This document shows positions 15,074-22,783 of a stretch of DNA of 39,525 nucleotides, piece by piece. Origin of the DNA: a virus. Position 1 is the stretch's first letter. Each line of letters begins with the position of its first letter. The stretch lies in IMG/VR virus record IMGVR_UViG_3300034140_000003, positions 1-39,525 of that record. One strand, 5' to 3'. Under the pieces are notes generated by a model that ran no database searches, was not told where the DNA came from, and worked only from the letters and a program-made list of their open reading frames with translations. The position numbers were made by a program, and so were the translations under genes.

Positions 15074-15421
15074 GTGTGGATCGGGGGAAGTTATCCGAAC
15101 CCAAACCCTCCGGCGAAGAAACCCCTTGGCCGACCCAGGGGACCTAATTACGTCCCCAAGCCTGGGCCGATATTCAAGCCGGAGCCGTATGAGATAAAAC
15201 TACACGCCGTCGTCACCCTCGAAGAGCATGTCAGGGCTTTGATCCAGTTCTACAAAGGGGGACGGGAAGCGAGCAAGCAGCTTGGGATTGGCTACAGTTA
15301 TCTCCGGGAACTCGGCAAAGGTCATAGAAGTAACCCAAGTCTCCGGGCCCTTGACGTCCTTGGCTTAAAAGCCTCGAACGGAATCTTAAAAGTTTACAAA
15401 GTGAAAAGACTACCAAAATGA
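15074..15421 (+). CDS. Small basic HTH-type DNA-binding protein
   Basis: About 115 residues from a GTG start (assumed; no strong ribosome site, and longer in-frame starts would run into the methyltransferase). The N-terminus is Pro/Lys/Arg-rich with LGRPRGPN, reminiscent of an AT-hook. Residues 55-95 look like a helix-turn-helix (REASKQLGIGYSYLRELGKG). It ends in an ATGA overlap with the next gene. A transcriptional regulator is likely, and it is my first candidate for the reader of the 30-bp palindromes; no evidence links them directly. Confidence 0.6.
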   Translation: MWIGGSYPNPNPPAKKPLGRPRGPNYVPKPGPIFKPEPYEIKLHAVVTLEEHVRALIQFYKGGREASKQLGIGYSYLRELGKGHRSNPSLRALDVLGLKASNGILKVYKVKRLPK

Positions 15422-15969
15422 ACCAACACCAATTTTCCAAGATCGTTGATCAAACCTTCTCTTCCTGCCGGGAGCTCTTAGTCGTCAAAGGCGGGGAGTA
15501 CGCAGGCACGGGGGATCGGCTGGCAAATTTCCACCGCGGGGCGCAGCTAACTGGCTGCACCTCAAAACAAGTCCTGATGATTTACCTTTCCAAGCATTAC
15601 GACTCCATCGCTACTTATGTCAAAACGGAAGCAGAAGGAGCGGTGCGGAAGAGTAGTGAACCAATTGAAGGTCGAATTGACGATCTAATCAATTACTGCA
15701 TGCTGCTGAAAGCGTTGATTGCGGAATCTGTTGCCGAGGCGGGCATGCCGCAGGCCGTCCCAGCCCCCACAGAAGCAAAAATCATACTTTTGCCCTGGCA
15801 TCATATAAGTACCCGTCCCGGGGATAACATAGTTCTATCCACAAAGGATGAAGGTTATCTTTGGAGAAATATCGTAGATAGCCCTAAACCTTCAAGTGGT
15901 TACGAGTGGAAGGGGAAAGTTATAAGCGCTTGGAAATTTTCCGACGAACCCGTCTGGAGAACCCTCTAA
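15418..15969 (+). CDS. DUF1599-like (nucleotide-modification-associated) protein
   Basis: 183 residues. The segment KGGEYAGTGDRLANFHRGAQL (two pieces, near residues 25-45) and the later GRIDDLINYCMLLKALI are characteristic of a phage family described as DUF1599, which has been linked by genome context to modified-nucleotide systems. The helical layout is distantly MazG-like. The C-terminal 55 residues (from about 128) are a beta-type extension with many Trp and Tyr. Enzymatic activity is unknown. Confidence 0.5.
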   Translation: MNQHQFSKIVDQTFSSCRELLVVKGGEYAGTGDRLANFHRGAQLTGCTSKQVLMIYLSKHYDSIATYVKTEAEGAVRKSSEPIEGRIDDLINYCMLLKALIAESVAEAGMPQAVPAPTEAKIILLPWHHISTRPGDNIVLSTKDEGYLWRNIVDSPKPSSGYEWKGKVISAWKFSDEPVWRTL

Positions 15970-16181
15970 TGCAATCCCGCCAGCAATCCGTCATCGAGGT
16001 CATTTGCAGTACCCTCGCTGCGTTTGCCATTTCCGTCGCCGCTTCCTCCATCATTTTCCCAGCCTTCGGCTTCCACTCAACCCACGCCCAAAACCTCTGG
16101 ATCACCCTCATATTCACCCTAATTTCCTTCATCCGCAGCTACCTATTCCGCCGGTTCTTCAACTGGCTTCACTCGAAGTAA
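15969..16181 (+). CDS. Two-TM membrane protein, DUF7220-like
   Basis: 70 residues with TM segments at about 11-32 and 43-60. The pattern M-x-SR-x-x-S-x-x-E, FP-x-FG in the loop and SF-x-RSY-x-x-RR-x-FN at the end is that of a small phage membrane-protein family (DUF7220). It starts within the previous stop (TAATG). Role unknown. Confidence 0.65.
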   Translation: MQSRQQSVIEVICSTLAAFAISVAASSIIFPAFGFHSTHAQNLWITLIFTLISFIRSYLFRRFFNWLHSK

Positions 16182-16187
16182 CCCACT

Positions 16188-18554
16188 ATGCAAATATCCC
16201 CCACAGGCCCGGCACCAGCCCGGATCATGATTGTCGGCGAAGCTCCGGGTGACGAGGAAATCCGTCGGGGCGAACCCTTTGTCGGCGCAGCAGGCCAGGA
16301 ATTATCCCGCATGCTTAACGAGATCGGTATCTCCCGCAACCAGTGCTTCATCACCAACGTCGTCCGCGTCAAGCCCCCTGGCAATGACATGACCTCTTTC
16401 ATGCCCGTGCGCAAGGGCGACATTACCCCCCAGCACGGTCTCGTTCGGGATAAGATGTGCCTGCCGCCCGTTTGGGAGGGACTCGAGCTCCTCAAGCGAG
16501 AAATCGAGATGGTGCGTCCAAACGTCATCATCGCCTTCGGCAACGTCAGCCTGTGGGCACTGACTGGCAAGTCCGGCATTATGTCATGGCGTGGGTCACG
16601 GCTCGAGTGTGATCTCGACCTAGCCCTGGACTACAAGCCCAAAGTTATCCCGACCTACGCCCCCTCCGCCGTCCTTCGCAATTGGGCATGGCGCCCGATC
16701 GTCCTCCAGGACCTGCGGCGGGCCAAGGGGCATTCGGACAGTCGAGATTTCAAATGTGTGGATTATCGTTTCATAATCCGACCAGATTTCTCTACCGTCC
16801 TGGAGTATCTATCCGTCATTGCCAAGGCCGTTACTGCTGCCCCCTTCAAGCTCGCAGTCGACATTGAAACCCGTGCGGGGCACATTGCCTGCATCGGTTT
16901 CGCGTGGTCAAAACGGGAAGCCCTGTGCATCCCCCTGATGTGCGTCGAACGGCTCGAAGGCTATTGGACTGAAGAGGAAGAAACCGTCCTCATGTTCGCG
17001 CTTTACCAAATCCTCACCCACCCCAATTGTATCGTCCTGGGCCAAAACTTCCTCTACGACGCGCAGTACTTCTGGCGCCATCTCCACTACCTCCCCAATC
17101 TTGTCCGCGACACCATGCTCTCCCAGCATGTCTGTTTTTCCAACATGCAGAAGGGACTTGACTTCCTATCCTCCATGTACTGCGAGGACCACGTATACTG
17201 GAAGGACGAAGGCAAAGAATGGGACGCGAAAACCGGCGAGGATCAACTCTGGTCCTATAACTGCAAGGACGCGGTTATCACTTACGAAGTCGATGAAACT
17301 GAGCAGCGGACAATTGACGCGATGCAGCTCCGCCCTGTTCACGATTTCCAGCAAGCCCTGTTCTGGCCCGTCCTCCGTACCATGAATCGTGGGCTTCGTG
17401 TCGACACCGCACGGCGTTCCGCTTTCGCCATGACCCTTATGGACGAGATTGCTAAGCGCGAGCAATGGATGTTTGACGTCCTCGGGGAATCCGTCAACAT
17501 CAAGTCCCCGAAACAGATGCAGGAGTTATTCTATGGAGTATTCGGACAAAAGCAACAGTTCAATCGAAAGACAAAAACTGTCACCTGCGATGATGAGGCA
17601 CTTTCTATCATCGCTGATCGCGAACCTATCCTACGACCCCTTATCCGAAAAATACAGGAGCTGCGGTCTCTTGGTGTGTTCCTCAGCACTTTTGTCAACG
17701 CACCTCTCGACATTGATAGCCGAATGCGAAGCAGTTTCAACATTGCTGGAACGGAAACATACCGTTTTAGCTCTTCAACCAATGCGTTTGGAACCGGACT
17801 CAACCTGCAGAATATACCTAACGGTGGAGACTCAAACGGACTCGAACTTCCTAATGTTCGCAGTCTCTTTATACCCGATCCAGGATATACCTTTTTCGAC
17901 ATTGACCTCGGTTCAGCAGACTTACGAATCGTTGTTTGGGAGGCTGATGAGCCGGAGATGAAACGGATGCTCAAGGAAGGCCTGGACCCCTACACCGAAG
18001 TTGCGAAGGAATTCTATCATGATTCAAGTCTCACGAAGAAGGACCCCCGCCGTCAATTGTTCAAGGCGTTCTGCCACGGAACCAATTACCTTGGTACGGC
18101 TAGGGGCCTTGCCGAGCGGCTTGGTCTGTCTGTCAATGAAGCCGAAAAAACCCAACGGTGGTATTTCGAAAAGTTCCCACGGATCAAAAAGTGGCAGGAC
18201 GATCTCAAGGATCAGGTCTTCAAGCGCCGTATGGTACAGAACGTGTTTGGCTATCGCTGCTACTTCTTTGACCGAATCGAGGGGACGATTTTCAACCAAG
18301 CCGCGGCCTGGATTCCTCAAAGCACGGTAGCCTGCCTCATCAATCGCGCCTATGTAGAAATCGACAAATCCCTGCCCGAGGTCGAAATCCTCCTCCAGGT
18401 CCACGATTCCCTGGCCGGGCAGTTCCCCACTTCCAAGCCGCACCTAGCCCAGGCTATTATCACAGCTTCCGAAATCGCCTTGCCATACTCTGACCCCTTG
18501 ACCATTCCTATCGGGATCAAGATGTCAGACAGGTCTTGGGGCGAATGTAAATGA
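16188..18554 (+). CDS. DNA polymerase I-type polymerase with N-terminal UDG-like domain
   Basis: 788 residues. Residues 1-175 resemble family 4 uracil-DNA glycosylases (GEAPGDEE 17-24, FVGAAGQEL 31-39, TNVVRVKPPGN 56-66), but the usual His-Pro-Ser motif is TYAPS, with Ala at 158, and the Fe-S cysteine pattern is absent. The 3'-5' exonuclease has D225-x-E227, N287-x3-D291 and Y357-x3-D361. The polymerase has motif A (D573 to R580), motif B (R622, K626, Y634) and motif C VHDS (738-741). This is the replicative enzyme. UDG-PolA fusions are known (for example phage SPO1); the His-to-Ala change suggests the glycosylase part is non-catalytic. Confidence 0.93.
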   Translation: MQISPTGPAPARIMIVGEAPGDEEIRRGEPFVGAAGQELSRMLNEIGISRNQCFITNVVRVKPPGNDMTSFMPVRKGDITPQHGLVRDKMCLPPVWEGLELLKREIEMVRPNVIIAFGNVSLWALTGKSGIMSWRGSRLECDLDLALDYKPKVIPTYAPSAVLRNWAWRPIVLQDLRRAKGHSDSRDFKCVDYRFIIRPDFSTVLEYLSVIAKAVTAAPFKLAVDIETRAGHIACIGFAWSKREALCIPLMCVERLEGYWTEEEETVLMFALYQILTHPNCIVLGQNFLYDAQYFWRHLHYLPNLVRDTMLSQHVCFSNMQKGLDFLSSMYCEDHVYWKDEGKEWDAKTGEDQLWSYNCKDAVITYEVDETEQRTIDAMQLRPVHDFQQALFWPVLRTMNRGLRVDTARRSAFAMTLMDEIAKREQWMFDVLGESVNIKSPKQMQELFYGVFGQKQQFNRKTKTVTCDDEALSIIADREPILRPLIRKIQELRSLGVFLSTFVNAPLDIDSRMRSSFNIAGTETYRFSSSTNAFGTGLNLQNIPNGGDSNGLELPNVRSLFIPDPGYTFFDIDLGSADLRIVVWEADEPEMKRMLKEGLDPYTEVAKEFYHDSSLTKKDPRRQLFKAFCHGTNYLGTARGLAERLGLSVNEAEKTQRWYFEKFPRIKKWQDDLKDQVFKRRMVQNVFGYRCYFFDRIEGTIFNQAAAWIPQSTVACLINRAYVEIDKSLPEVEILLQVHDSLAGQFPTSKPHLAQAIITASEIALPYSDPLTIPIGIKMSDRSWGECK

Positions 18555-18718
18555 AACTGCGGCAACTCCGCAAACGTAGGTCAGTATGGAGGCCTACGCT
18601 GTCGCATATCATTACCAAAACCCTACATCGGCGACGGGAAAGCGTTCTCCGGAACCTCCGCGAGAACAATGCGATATTGAGGCGCCTTATTGGAGACACA
18701 CATGGCACGACATTATAA
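18551..18718 (+). CDS. Small basic helical protein, 55 aa
   Basis: The ATG overlaps the polymerase stop (ATGA) and the end overlaps the next gene by 17 bases. The product is strongly basic (KLRQLRKRRS, LHRRRESVLRNLREN), probably helical and nucleic-acid-binding. Short length is the main doubt. Confidence 0.5.
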   Translation: MKLRQLRKRRSVWRPTLSHIITKTLHRRRESVLRNLRENNAILRRLIGDTHGTTL

Positions 18719-19937
18719 AGATTGGCTGACTTCGTTCATGGATTACGCCAGTTTCGGCGAAGCTCCTCGGCACATGTATTTCTGGGCGGGGGTTTCCGCG
18801 GTAGCCGGCGCACTTAGGAGAAAAGTATGGATCGATCAAGCGTATTTCAAGTGGTATCCGAATTTCTACATATGTCTGGTGGCGCCCCCGGGGATTGTTT
18901 CAAAGTCAACAACAGCTGGCATTGCCATGAACCTCCTCCGCCGGGTGGATGGTATCAAATTCGGGCCAGATGTAGTGACGTGGCCAGCGCTTGTCGGAGC
19001 CTTTGCGGAAGCGACGGAAGCTTTCGAGTACAATGGCGAATACTGCCCCATGTCTGCCATGACCCTGGAATCCTCGGAATTTGGGAACCTACTGAACCCG
19101 CAGGACAAGGAGATGGTGGATTTACTGGTTTCTTTGTGGGATGGCAAGCAAGGCAGCTTCGAGAAAGCCACCAAGCATTCTGGGAAAGATTCGGTGCAGA
19201 ACCCCTGGATCAATCTTATTGCATGCACAACCCCAGCTTGGATCGCGGGGAATTTCCCAGAGTATATGATCGGTGGTGGATTTACTTCGAGAACGATCTT
19301 TGTATATGCGGATGCAAAGGCCAAATACGTCGCCTACCCAGGACTCGACGTCCCTAGAAACCTTGGAGAAATTGAGCAAAAACTCGTGGACGACCTCAAC
19401 GCCATCGGCCAGCTCATCGGTGAATACGTCCTAACCCCAGGGGCTATTGCCTGGGGCCGGAAGTGGTACGAAACCCACTACACCACCCGTCCTGCCAACC
19501 TTGACCCAGAACGCTTTGGAGGCTACATTGCCCGCAAACAAACCCACATCCACAAGCTCGCAATGGTCCTTGCCGCGTCCTCCGGAGATTCTCTCGAGAT
19601 CACCGCAGACCACCTCGAAACCGCCCACACCATGGTCACGGACCTCGAACCCGACATGCAGTTCGTCTTCTCAAAGATCGGACGAAGCGACACCAGCCTG
19701 TATGCCGAACGGCTGGTGTCTTTTGTTCATACCAAGGGAAAAGTGGCCTACGCGGAAGCCTATCGCCACGTTCACGGATTCTTCCCGTCGATGAGGGATT
19801 TCGAGGACGTGTTGGCTGGGTGCGTCCGAGCGGGGTATATCATCCTTCGCCAGGAAGGTCCATCCCACACACTGATCGCTGGAACCGCTATTGCGACGGC
19901 CCAGAATGGCACAGTGTTAAAAACCTCCGAGGGTTGA
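18702..19937 (+). CDS. DUF3987-like helicase/primase-type protein
   Basis: 411 residues from an ATG with TTGGAGACACAC before it. The start (DWLTSFMDYASFGEAPRHMYFWAGVSAVAGAL, in pieces) and the P-loop APPGIVSKST (61-70) match DUF3987-type proteins, which phages with PolA-type polymerases often use as the helicase. The P-loop is unusual: Ser takes the place of the Gly before the Lys. A TLESSEFGNLL segment near residue 126 may be the Walker B region. No primase zinc site is seen. It is the last rightward gene. Confidence 0.7.
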   Translation: MARHYKDWLTSFMDYASFGEAPRHMYFWAGVSAVAGALRRKVWIDQAYFKWYPNFYICLVAPPGIVSKSTTAGIAMNLLRRVDGIKFGPDVVTWPALVGAFAEATEAFEYNGEYCPMSAMTLESSEFGNLLNPQDKEMVDLLVSLWDGKQGSFEKATKHSGKDSVQNPWINLIACTTPAWIAGNFPEYMIGGGFTSRTIFVYADAKAKYVAYPGLDVPRNLGEIEQKLVDDLNAIGQLIGEYVLTPGAIAWGRKWYETHYTTRPANLDPERFGGYIARKQTHIHKLAMVLAASSGDSLEITADHLETAHTMVTDLEPDMQFVFSKIGRSDTSLYAERLVSFVHTKGKVAYAEAYRHVHGFFPSMRDFEDVLAGCVRAGYIILRQEGPSHTLIAGTAIATAQNGTVLKTSEG

Positions 19938-19941
19938 GGTG

Positions 19942-20466
19942 TTAGTTGTGTTTGGCCAGTTCGGAGATCGTGCCGTCTTTGACCTGCGAACTCCGGCTGG
20001 AACCAAACTCAAACCCGTAAACGTCCCGCACCGCCGATGCCAACACACCGGCCACGAACATGATGGCATTCACCGCGCGCTCGGGCAACCCGGCATCACG
20101 GGCGATGAAATAGACGCACAGCACCAATCCCCCGACCGCCAACACCGCGAGCACATCCGCCCGCCAATTGTACCGCCCGGCTTGCACAATCGCCACATCA
20201 CGCCCACGGGCGTTTTGCCGATCCAGCAGAAACGCCTTGTCCAGATCCGCTTCATTCGCCATGACGGACTGCCGGAAGGCAATCACTGCATTCGGATCGG
20301 CCTTTAGTGTAATCAGTGCAGCCTCCCCTGTTGATTGCCCGGTCGCCGCCTTGGCAATATCAACAATCTTCGTTGCTGCTGATTCCGCCTTTTCGCTCCC
20401 CGTGATCCACTTGATGATCCCAGGGGCGAACTGCGCCAAGCCCATTGCAATAGTAATCGGGTCCAT
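19942..20466 (-). CDS. 3-TM phage holin
   Basis: 174 residues. Hydrophobic segments are at about 3-20 (weak), 104-121 and 131-147, with a long charged helical region (25-100) between the first and second. This is the layout of the 3TM holin family found beside GH108 endolysins in Gram-negative phages. It would form the inner-membrane lesion that releases the endolysin. It is the last gene of the leftward arm, one base after the endolysin stop. Confidence 0.8.
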   Translation of the reverse strand: MDPITIAMGLAQFAPGIIKWITGSEKAESAATKIVDIAKAATGQSTGEAALITLKADPNAVIAFRQSVMANEADLDKAFLLDRQNARGRDVAIVQAGRYNWRADVLAVLAVGGLVLCVYFIARDAGLPERAVNAIMFVAGVLASAVRDVYGFEFGSSRSSQVKDGTISELAKHN

Positions 20467-20467
20467 C

Positions 20468-20971
20468 TCAAGCTCCTAGTAAGTTTTGCGCCACTCGACG
20501 CGCCCAGCCTTTGCCCTGGCTTTCCCAGCCAGTCATGTTCGTCATAGCCAGCAGCCTCGCTCCGTTAAATCTCGCGACGAAACGAGCTGGGGTGAATGAA
20601 CGTAACGTGAACAACGTAGCTGGCCCAATCGCCCCGTCCGCCGTAGCCCCGATCGCCGCTTGCAGCAACTTCGCCGCCGTCTTTGGCCCGGAGTTAACTG
20701 CTGTATCGAACAGGTCAAACGCAACTTCCGGCGGCACGCAGTCACACCCGGCCTTGAGCCAGTAGTCCGTCAGGTAAATCGCCTTCGCCTCATCCACGCG
20801 GAGGTTCTTGATATCAAGGTGCGGATACGACATTGCGGAGATTCCGTACTTCGTCCCCTTCAGCACACCCTGCCCGATTTTCCCTGTCGTCCAATTCCCC
20901 CGATCCTTCGGGTCATCGGAATACCCTCCCTCATGCCCCAGGAGCTTTTCGAACGCATCATCAAAATTCAT
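20468..20971 (-). CDS. Endolysin, GH108 muramidase with C-terminal peptidoglycan-binding domain
   Basis: 167 residues. The N-terminus carries the GH108 signature HEGGYSDDPKDRGN with catalytic Glu14, followed by TKYGIS (40-45). The C-terminal half (LFDTAVNSGPKTAAKLLQ, GATADGAIGPATL) is the peptidoglycan-binding domain common in this family. It cleaves the glycan strand of murein. There is no signal peptide or SAR segment, so export depends on a holin. Its ATG overlaps the stop of the 58-aa membrane gene. Confidence 0.9.
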   Translation of the reverse strand: MNFDDAFEKLLGHEGGYSDDPKDRGNWTTGKIGQGVLKGTKYGISAMSYPHLDIKNLRVDEAKAIYLTDYWLKAGCDCVPPEVAFDLFDTAVNSGPKTAAKLLQAAIGATADGAIGPATLFTLRSFTPARFVARFNGARLLAMTNMTGWESQGKGWARRVAQNLLGA

Positions 20972-21144
20972 GAGTGTCTCCAGCCCTGGCTAATCAGGGA
21001 AAAGTATACAACTGCGGCGAGAGCTGCGGCAAGCCCCCAGCCAAGTACATTCCAGCCGAACTTCATGATCTGGTTATCCAACCATTCCGTAATGGCTTCC
21101 TTGATTACGACCTTTTGCTCATCGCGGGTGAGTTGGGGAGGCAT
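20968..21144 (-). CDS. Small membrane protein of the lysis cassette, 58 aa
   Basis: Starts at ATG 21144 (MPPQLTRDEQKVV). A charged amphipathic N-terminus precedes one TM segment (about 31-51, WNVLGWGLAAALAAVVYFSLI) and a short basic tail. The stop overlaps the endolysin start (ATGA). The position directly before the endolysin suggests a second holin or an antiholin. A structural anchor is an alternative. Confidence 0.75.
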   Translation of the reverse strand: MPPQLTRDEQKVVIKEAITEWLDNQIMKFGWNVLGWGLAAALAAVVYFSLISQGWRHS

Positions 21145-21164
21145 AAAGTAATCCTAGCAATGGG

Positions 21165-21506
21165 TTAAAGGCTTACTGCCTGGGCGAAGAGACTATCGAC
21201 CTGAGCCGTACTCATCCCTAGCTGCACCGCCATAGCGACCAATACTGGGTGATTTCTTTCGAAAGTCGAAGCGAATTCCCACCAATCTTTTGTGTTTTGG
21301 TCAGAGGAGGCAACGGCCGTTTCGACAGCCGCGCGAAGTCCTGCCGCATTCAAGGCTTGACGGATTTGGCGCGGTGAGATTTCAGCAGCCACAGTATGGA
21401 ATACTGGATTAACAGGCTCGGCGGACCATGTTTCATCCTCCGCACAAGCCTCTAGACCCGAAACGGCACGACACAAACTCAGGTCATTTTTTATCGCATA
21501 ACTCAT
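21165..21506 (-). CDS. Tail-fibre-associated protein (possible assembly factor)
   Basis: 113 residues. The C-terminal part (ISPRQIRQALNAAGLR, DWWEFASTFERNHP, LGMSTAQVDSLF) is a helical module that commonly ends small proteins encoded just downstream of phage tail fibres. The N-terminus is variable. A chaperone or fibre-tip role is inferred from position only. Confidence 0.6.
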   Translation of the reverse strand: MSYAIKNDLSLCRAVSGLEACAEDETWSAEPVNPVFHTVAAEISPRQIRQALNAAGLRAAVETAVASSDQNTKDWWEFASTFERNHPVLVAMAVQLGMSTAQVDSLFAQAVSL

Positions 21507-21517
21507 TTTGCAAGCCT

Positions 21518-22738
21518 TTATAGATTATCGGCCCAGCCGGTGATATAAACGCCATTGGCGGTGGCGTTACCCGAAGTGAAATACAGCTCCCGAGCCTCAA
21601 GAACCATGGTGAAGTTTCCGTAATCAATACAGAATGCACCGCCGCCGACCTGAAACCCCTGCACCCCTGACCCCCCAGAGGCGGAGGCCTGCACGAAGGC
21701 GTTTGAGTTAGCCCCGCCCAGCAAGCTATACCCCGTGACCTTTGAGGCGGTCACGGGGATTAACGCGGCAAGGGACACTTGCACCAACCCCGTGTTCCCT
21801 GATATTGCCAGCGGGAACCCCGTTATATTTGACCCGGCGGCCGGGGCATAGGCAAAGTCCCGTCCCCAACTCTTCATCTTGAGTGGGTATGTGTTCACCG
21901 TGGCATCTGTGCGCGCCCAGCCAACTCTGATCTTCGAGGTGTATCCTGCCGGCAGCACCGGCGCCGTACCAGATAACGAAATGAGTAATGCCGAGACCAC
22001 GGAAGTAGGATTATAGATGATCCAGAGGGAGTACCAAGTATTCGCGGCTAACGCGCCAGTATCCAGAGCTGAGGCGGCGGATTGCGTAATGTTAACATTA
22101 CTCAGGACAATGGTGTCAACTGTCCCACGAAGAAGTAGAGCTTCGGCAGTGACTGTGATATTGAGATCCAGGCCGGTAGTGGATGTTTGCAGATTCTGAA
22201 AAGCGGAAAGCGGCGCGGCAGTCGCTAAAACTGTTTGGGCGATGGAAAGGGCGGTAGCCTGGACCTGCCCAAGTCGTGGAATATCCGCAGCAGTTACCGC
22301 GTCCGCCGTAGTTGATAGTACTCCAGTAGAAGAGATCGCGCCAATAACAGAACCTGCGGCGTTAGCAAACAAAACGGGGGAAGCCCCGTGCCCGCGTATA
22401 TACGTCGAGGCGTTCACGTCAAAGAAGAACCGTTCCTTGGTGTCTGCCGAAGTCTGCCATACTGCAGTCGCGCGGGCTATGTAGGCTGCTGTCGTCTGCG
22501 CCAGTGTAGTGAATTCCTGGTTCGCCGTAGCATTCAACGCATTCGTGAACTTATGGTTCGTCAGGTCCACGTTCCCGGTAATCGGCGCTTGCCCGTCTCG
22601 GACCAAGGTCAGTGCCAGCCCCGCGCGAATATCATCAATCACCGCGTTGAAGTAAGCTGCCCGAATCGTATCGCCCGCAACTGCCGGGTACGTCGGGGGT
22701 GGTAAGGGGTCAAATCCGCCTGTGCCGTTGTATGGCAT
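21518..22738 (-). CDS. Tail fibre / receptor-binding protein
   Basis: 406 residues. The N-terminus (FDPLPPPTYPAVAGDTIRAAYFNAVIDDI, in pieces) and GQAPITGNVDLTNHKFTNALNAT look like a virion-attachment region with a short repeat. The middle is Ala/Thr-rich with predicted beta-helical or coiled-coil character, and the end is a Gly/Ser-rich receptor-binding type. It would recognise the host surface. A palindromic operator lies 15 bp upstream of the ATG, with AGGAGACACTC as ribosome site. Confidence 0.75.
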   Translation of the reverse strand: MPYNGTGGFDPLPPPTYPAVAGDTIRAAYFNAVIDDIRAGLALTLVRDGQAPITGNVDLTNHKFTNALNATANQEFTTLAQTTAAYIARATAVWQTSADTKERFFFDVNASTYIRGHGASPVLFANAAGSVIGAISSTGVLSTTADAVTAADIPRLGQVQATALSIAQTVLATAAPLSAFQNLQTSTTGLDLNITVTAEALLLRGTVDTIVLSNVNITQSAASALDTGALAANTWYSLWIIYNPTSVVSALLISLSGTAPVLPAGYTSKIRVGWARTDATVNTYPLKMKSWGRDFAYAPAAGSNITGFPLAISGNTGLVQVSLAALIPVTASKVTGYSLLGGANSNAFVQASASGGSGVQGFQVGGGAFCIDYGNFTMVLEARELYFTSGNATANGVYITGWADNL

Positions 22739-22752
22739 GAGTGTCTCCTATG

Positions 22753-22782
22753 TGTGCGGATTATGCCGCCATAACCTACACA
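22753..22782 (-). promoter_or_regulatory. 30-bp palindromic operator, copy 5
   Basis: TGTGC-GGA-TTATG-CCGC-CATAA-CCT-ACACA on the + strand. It occupies the 45-bp gap before the tail fibre gene. There is no -35 match upstream in the gene's direction. Confidence 0.8.
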
Positions 22783-22783
22783 A

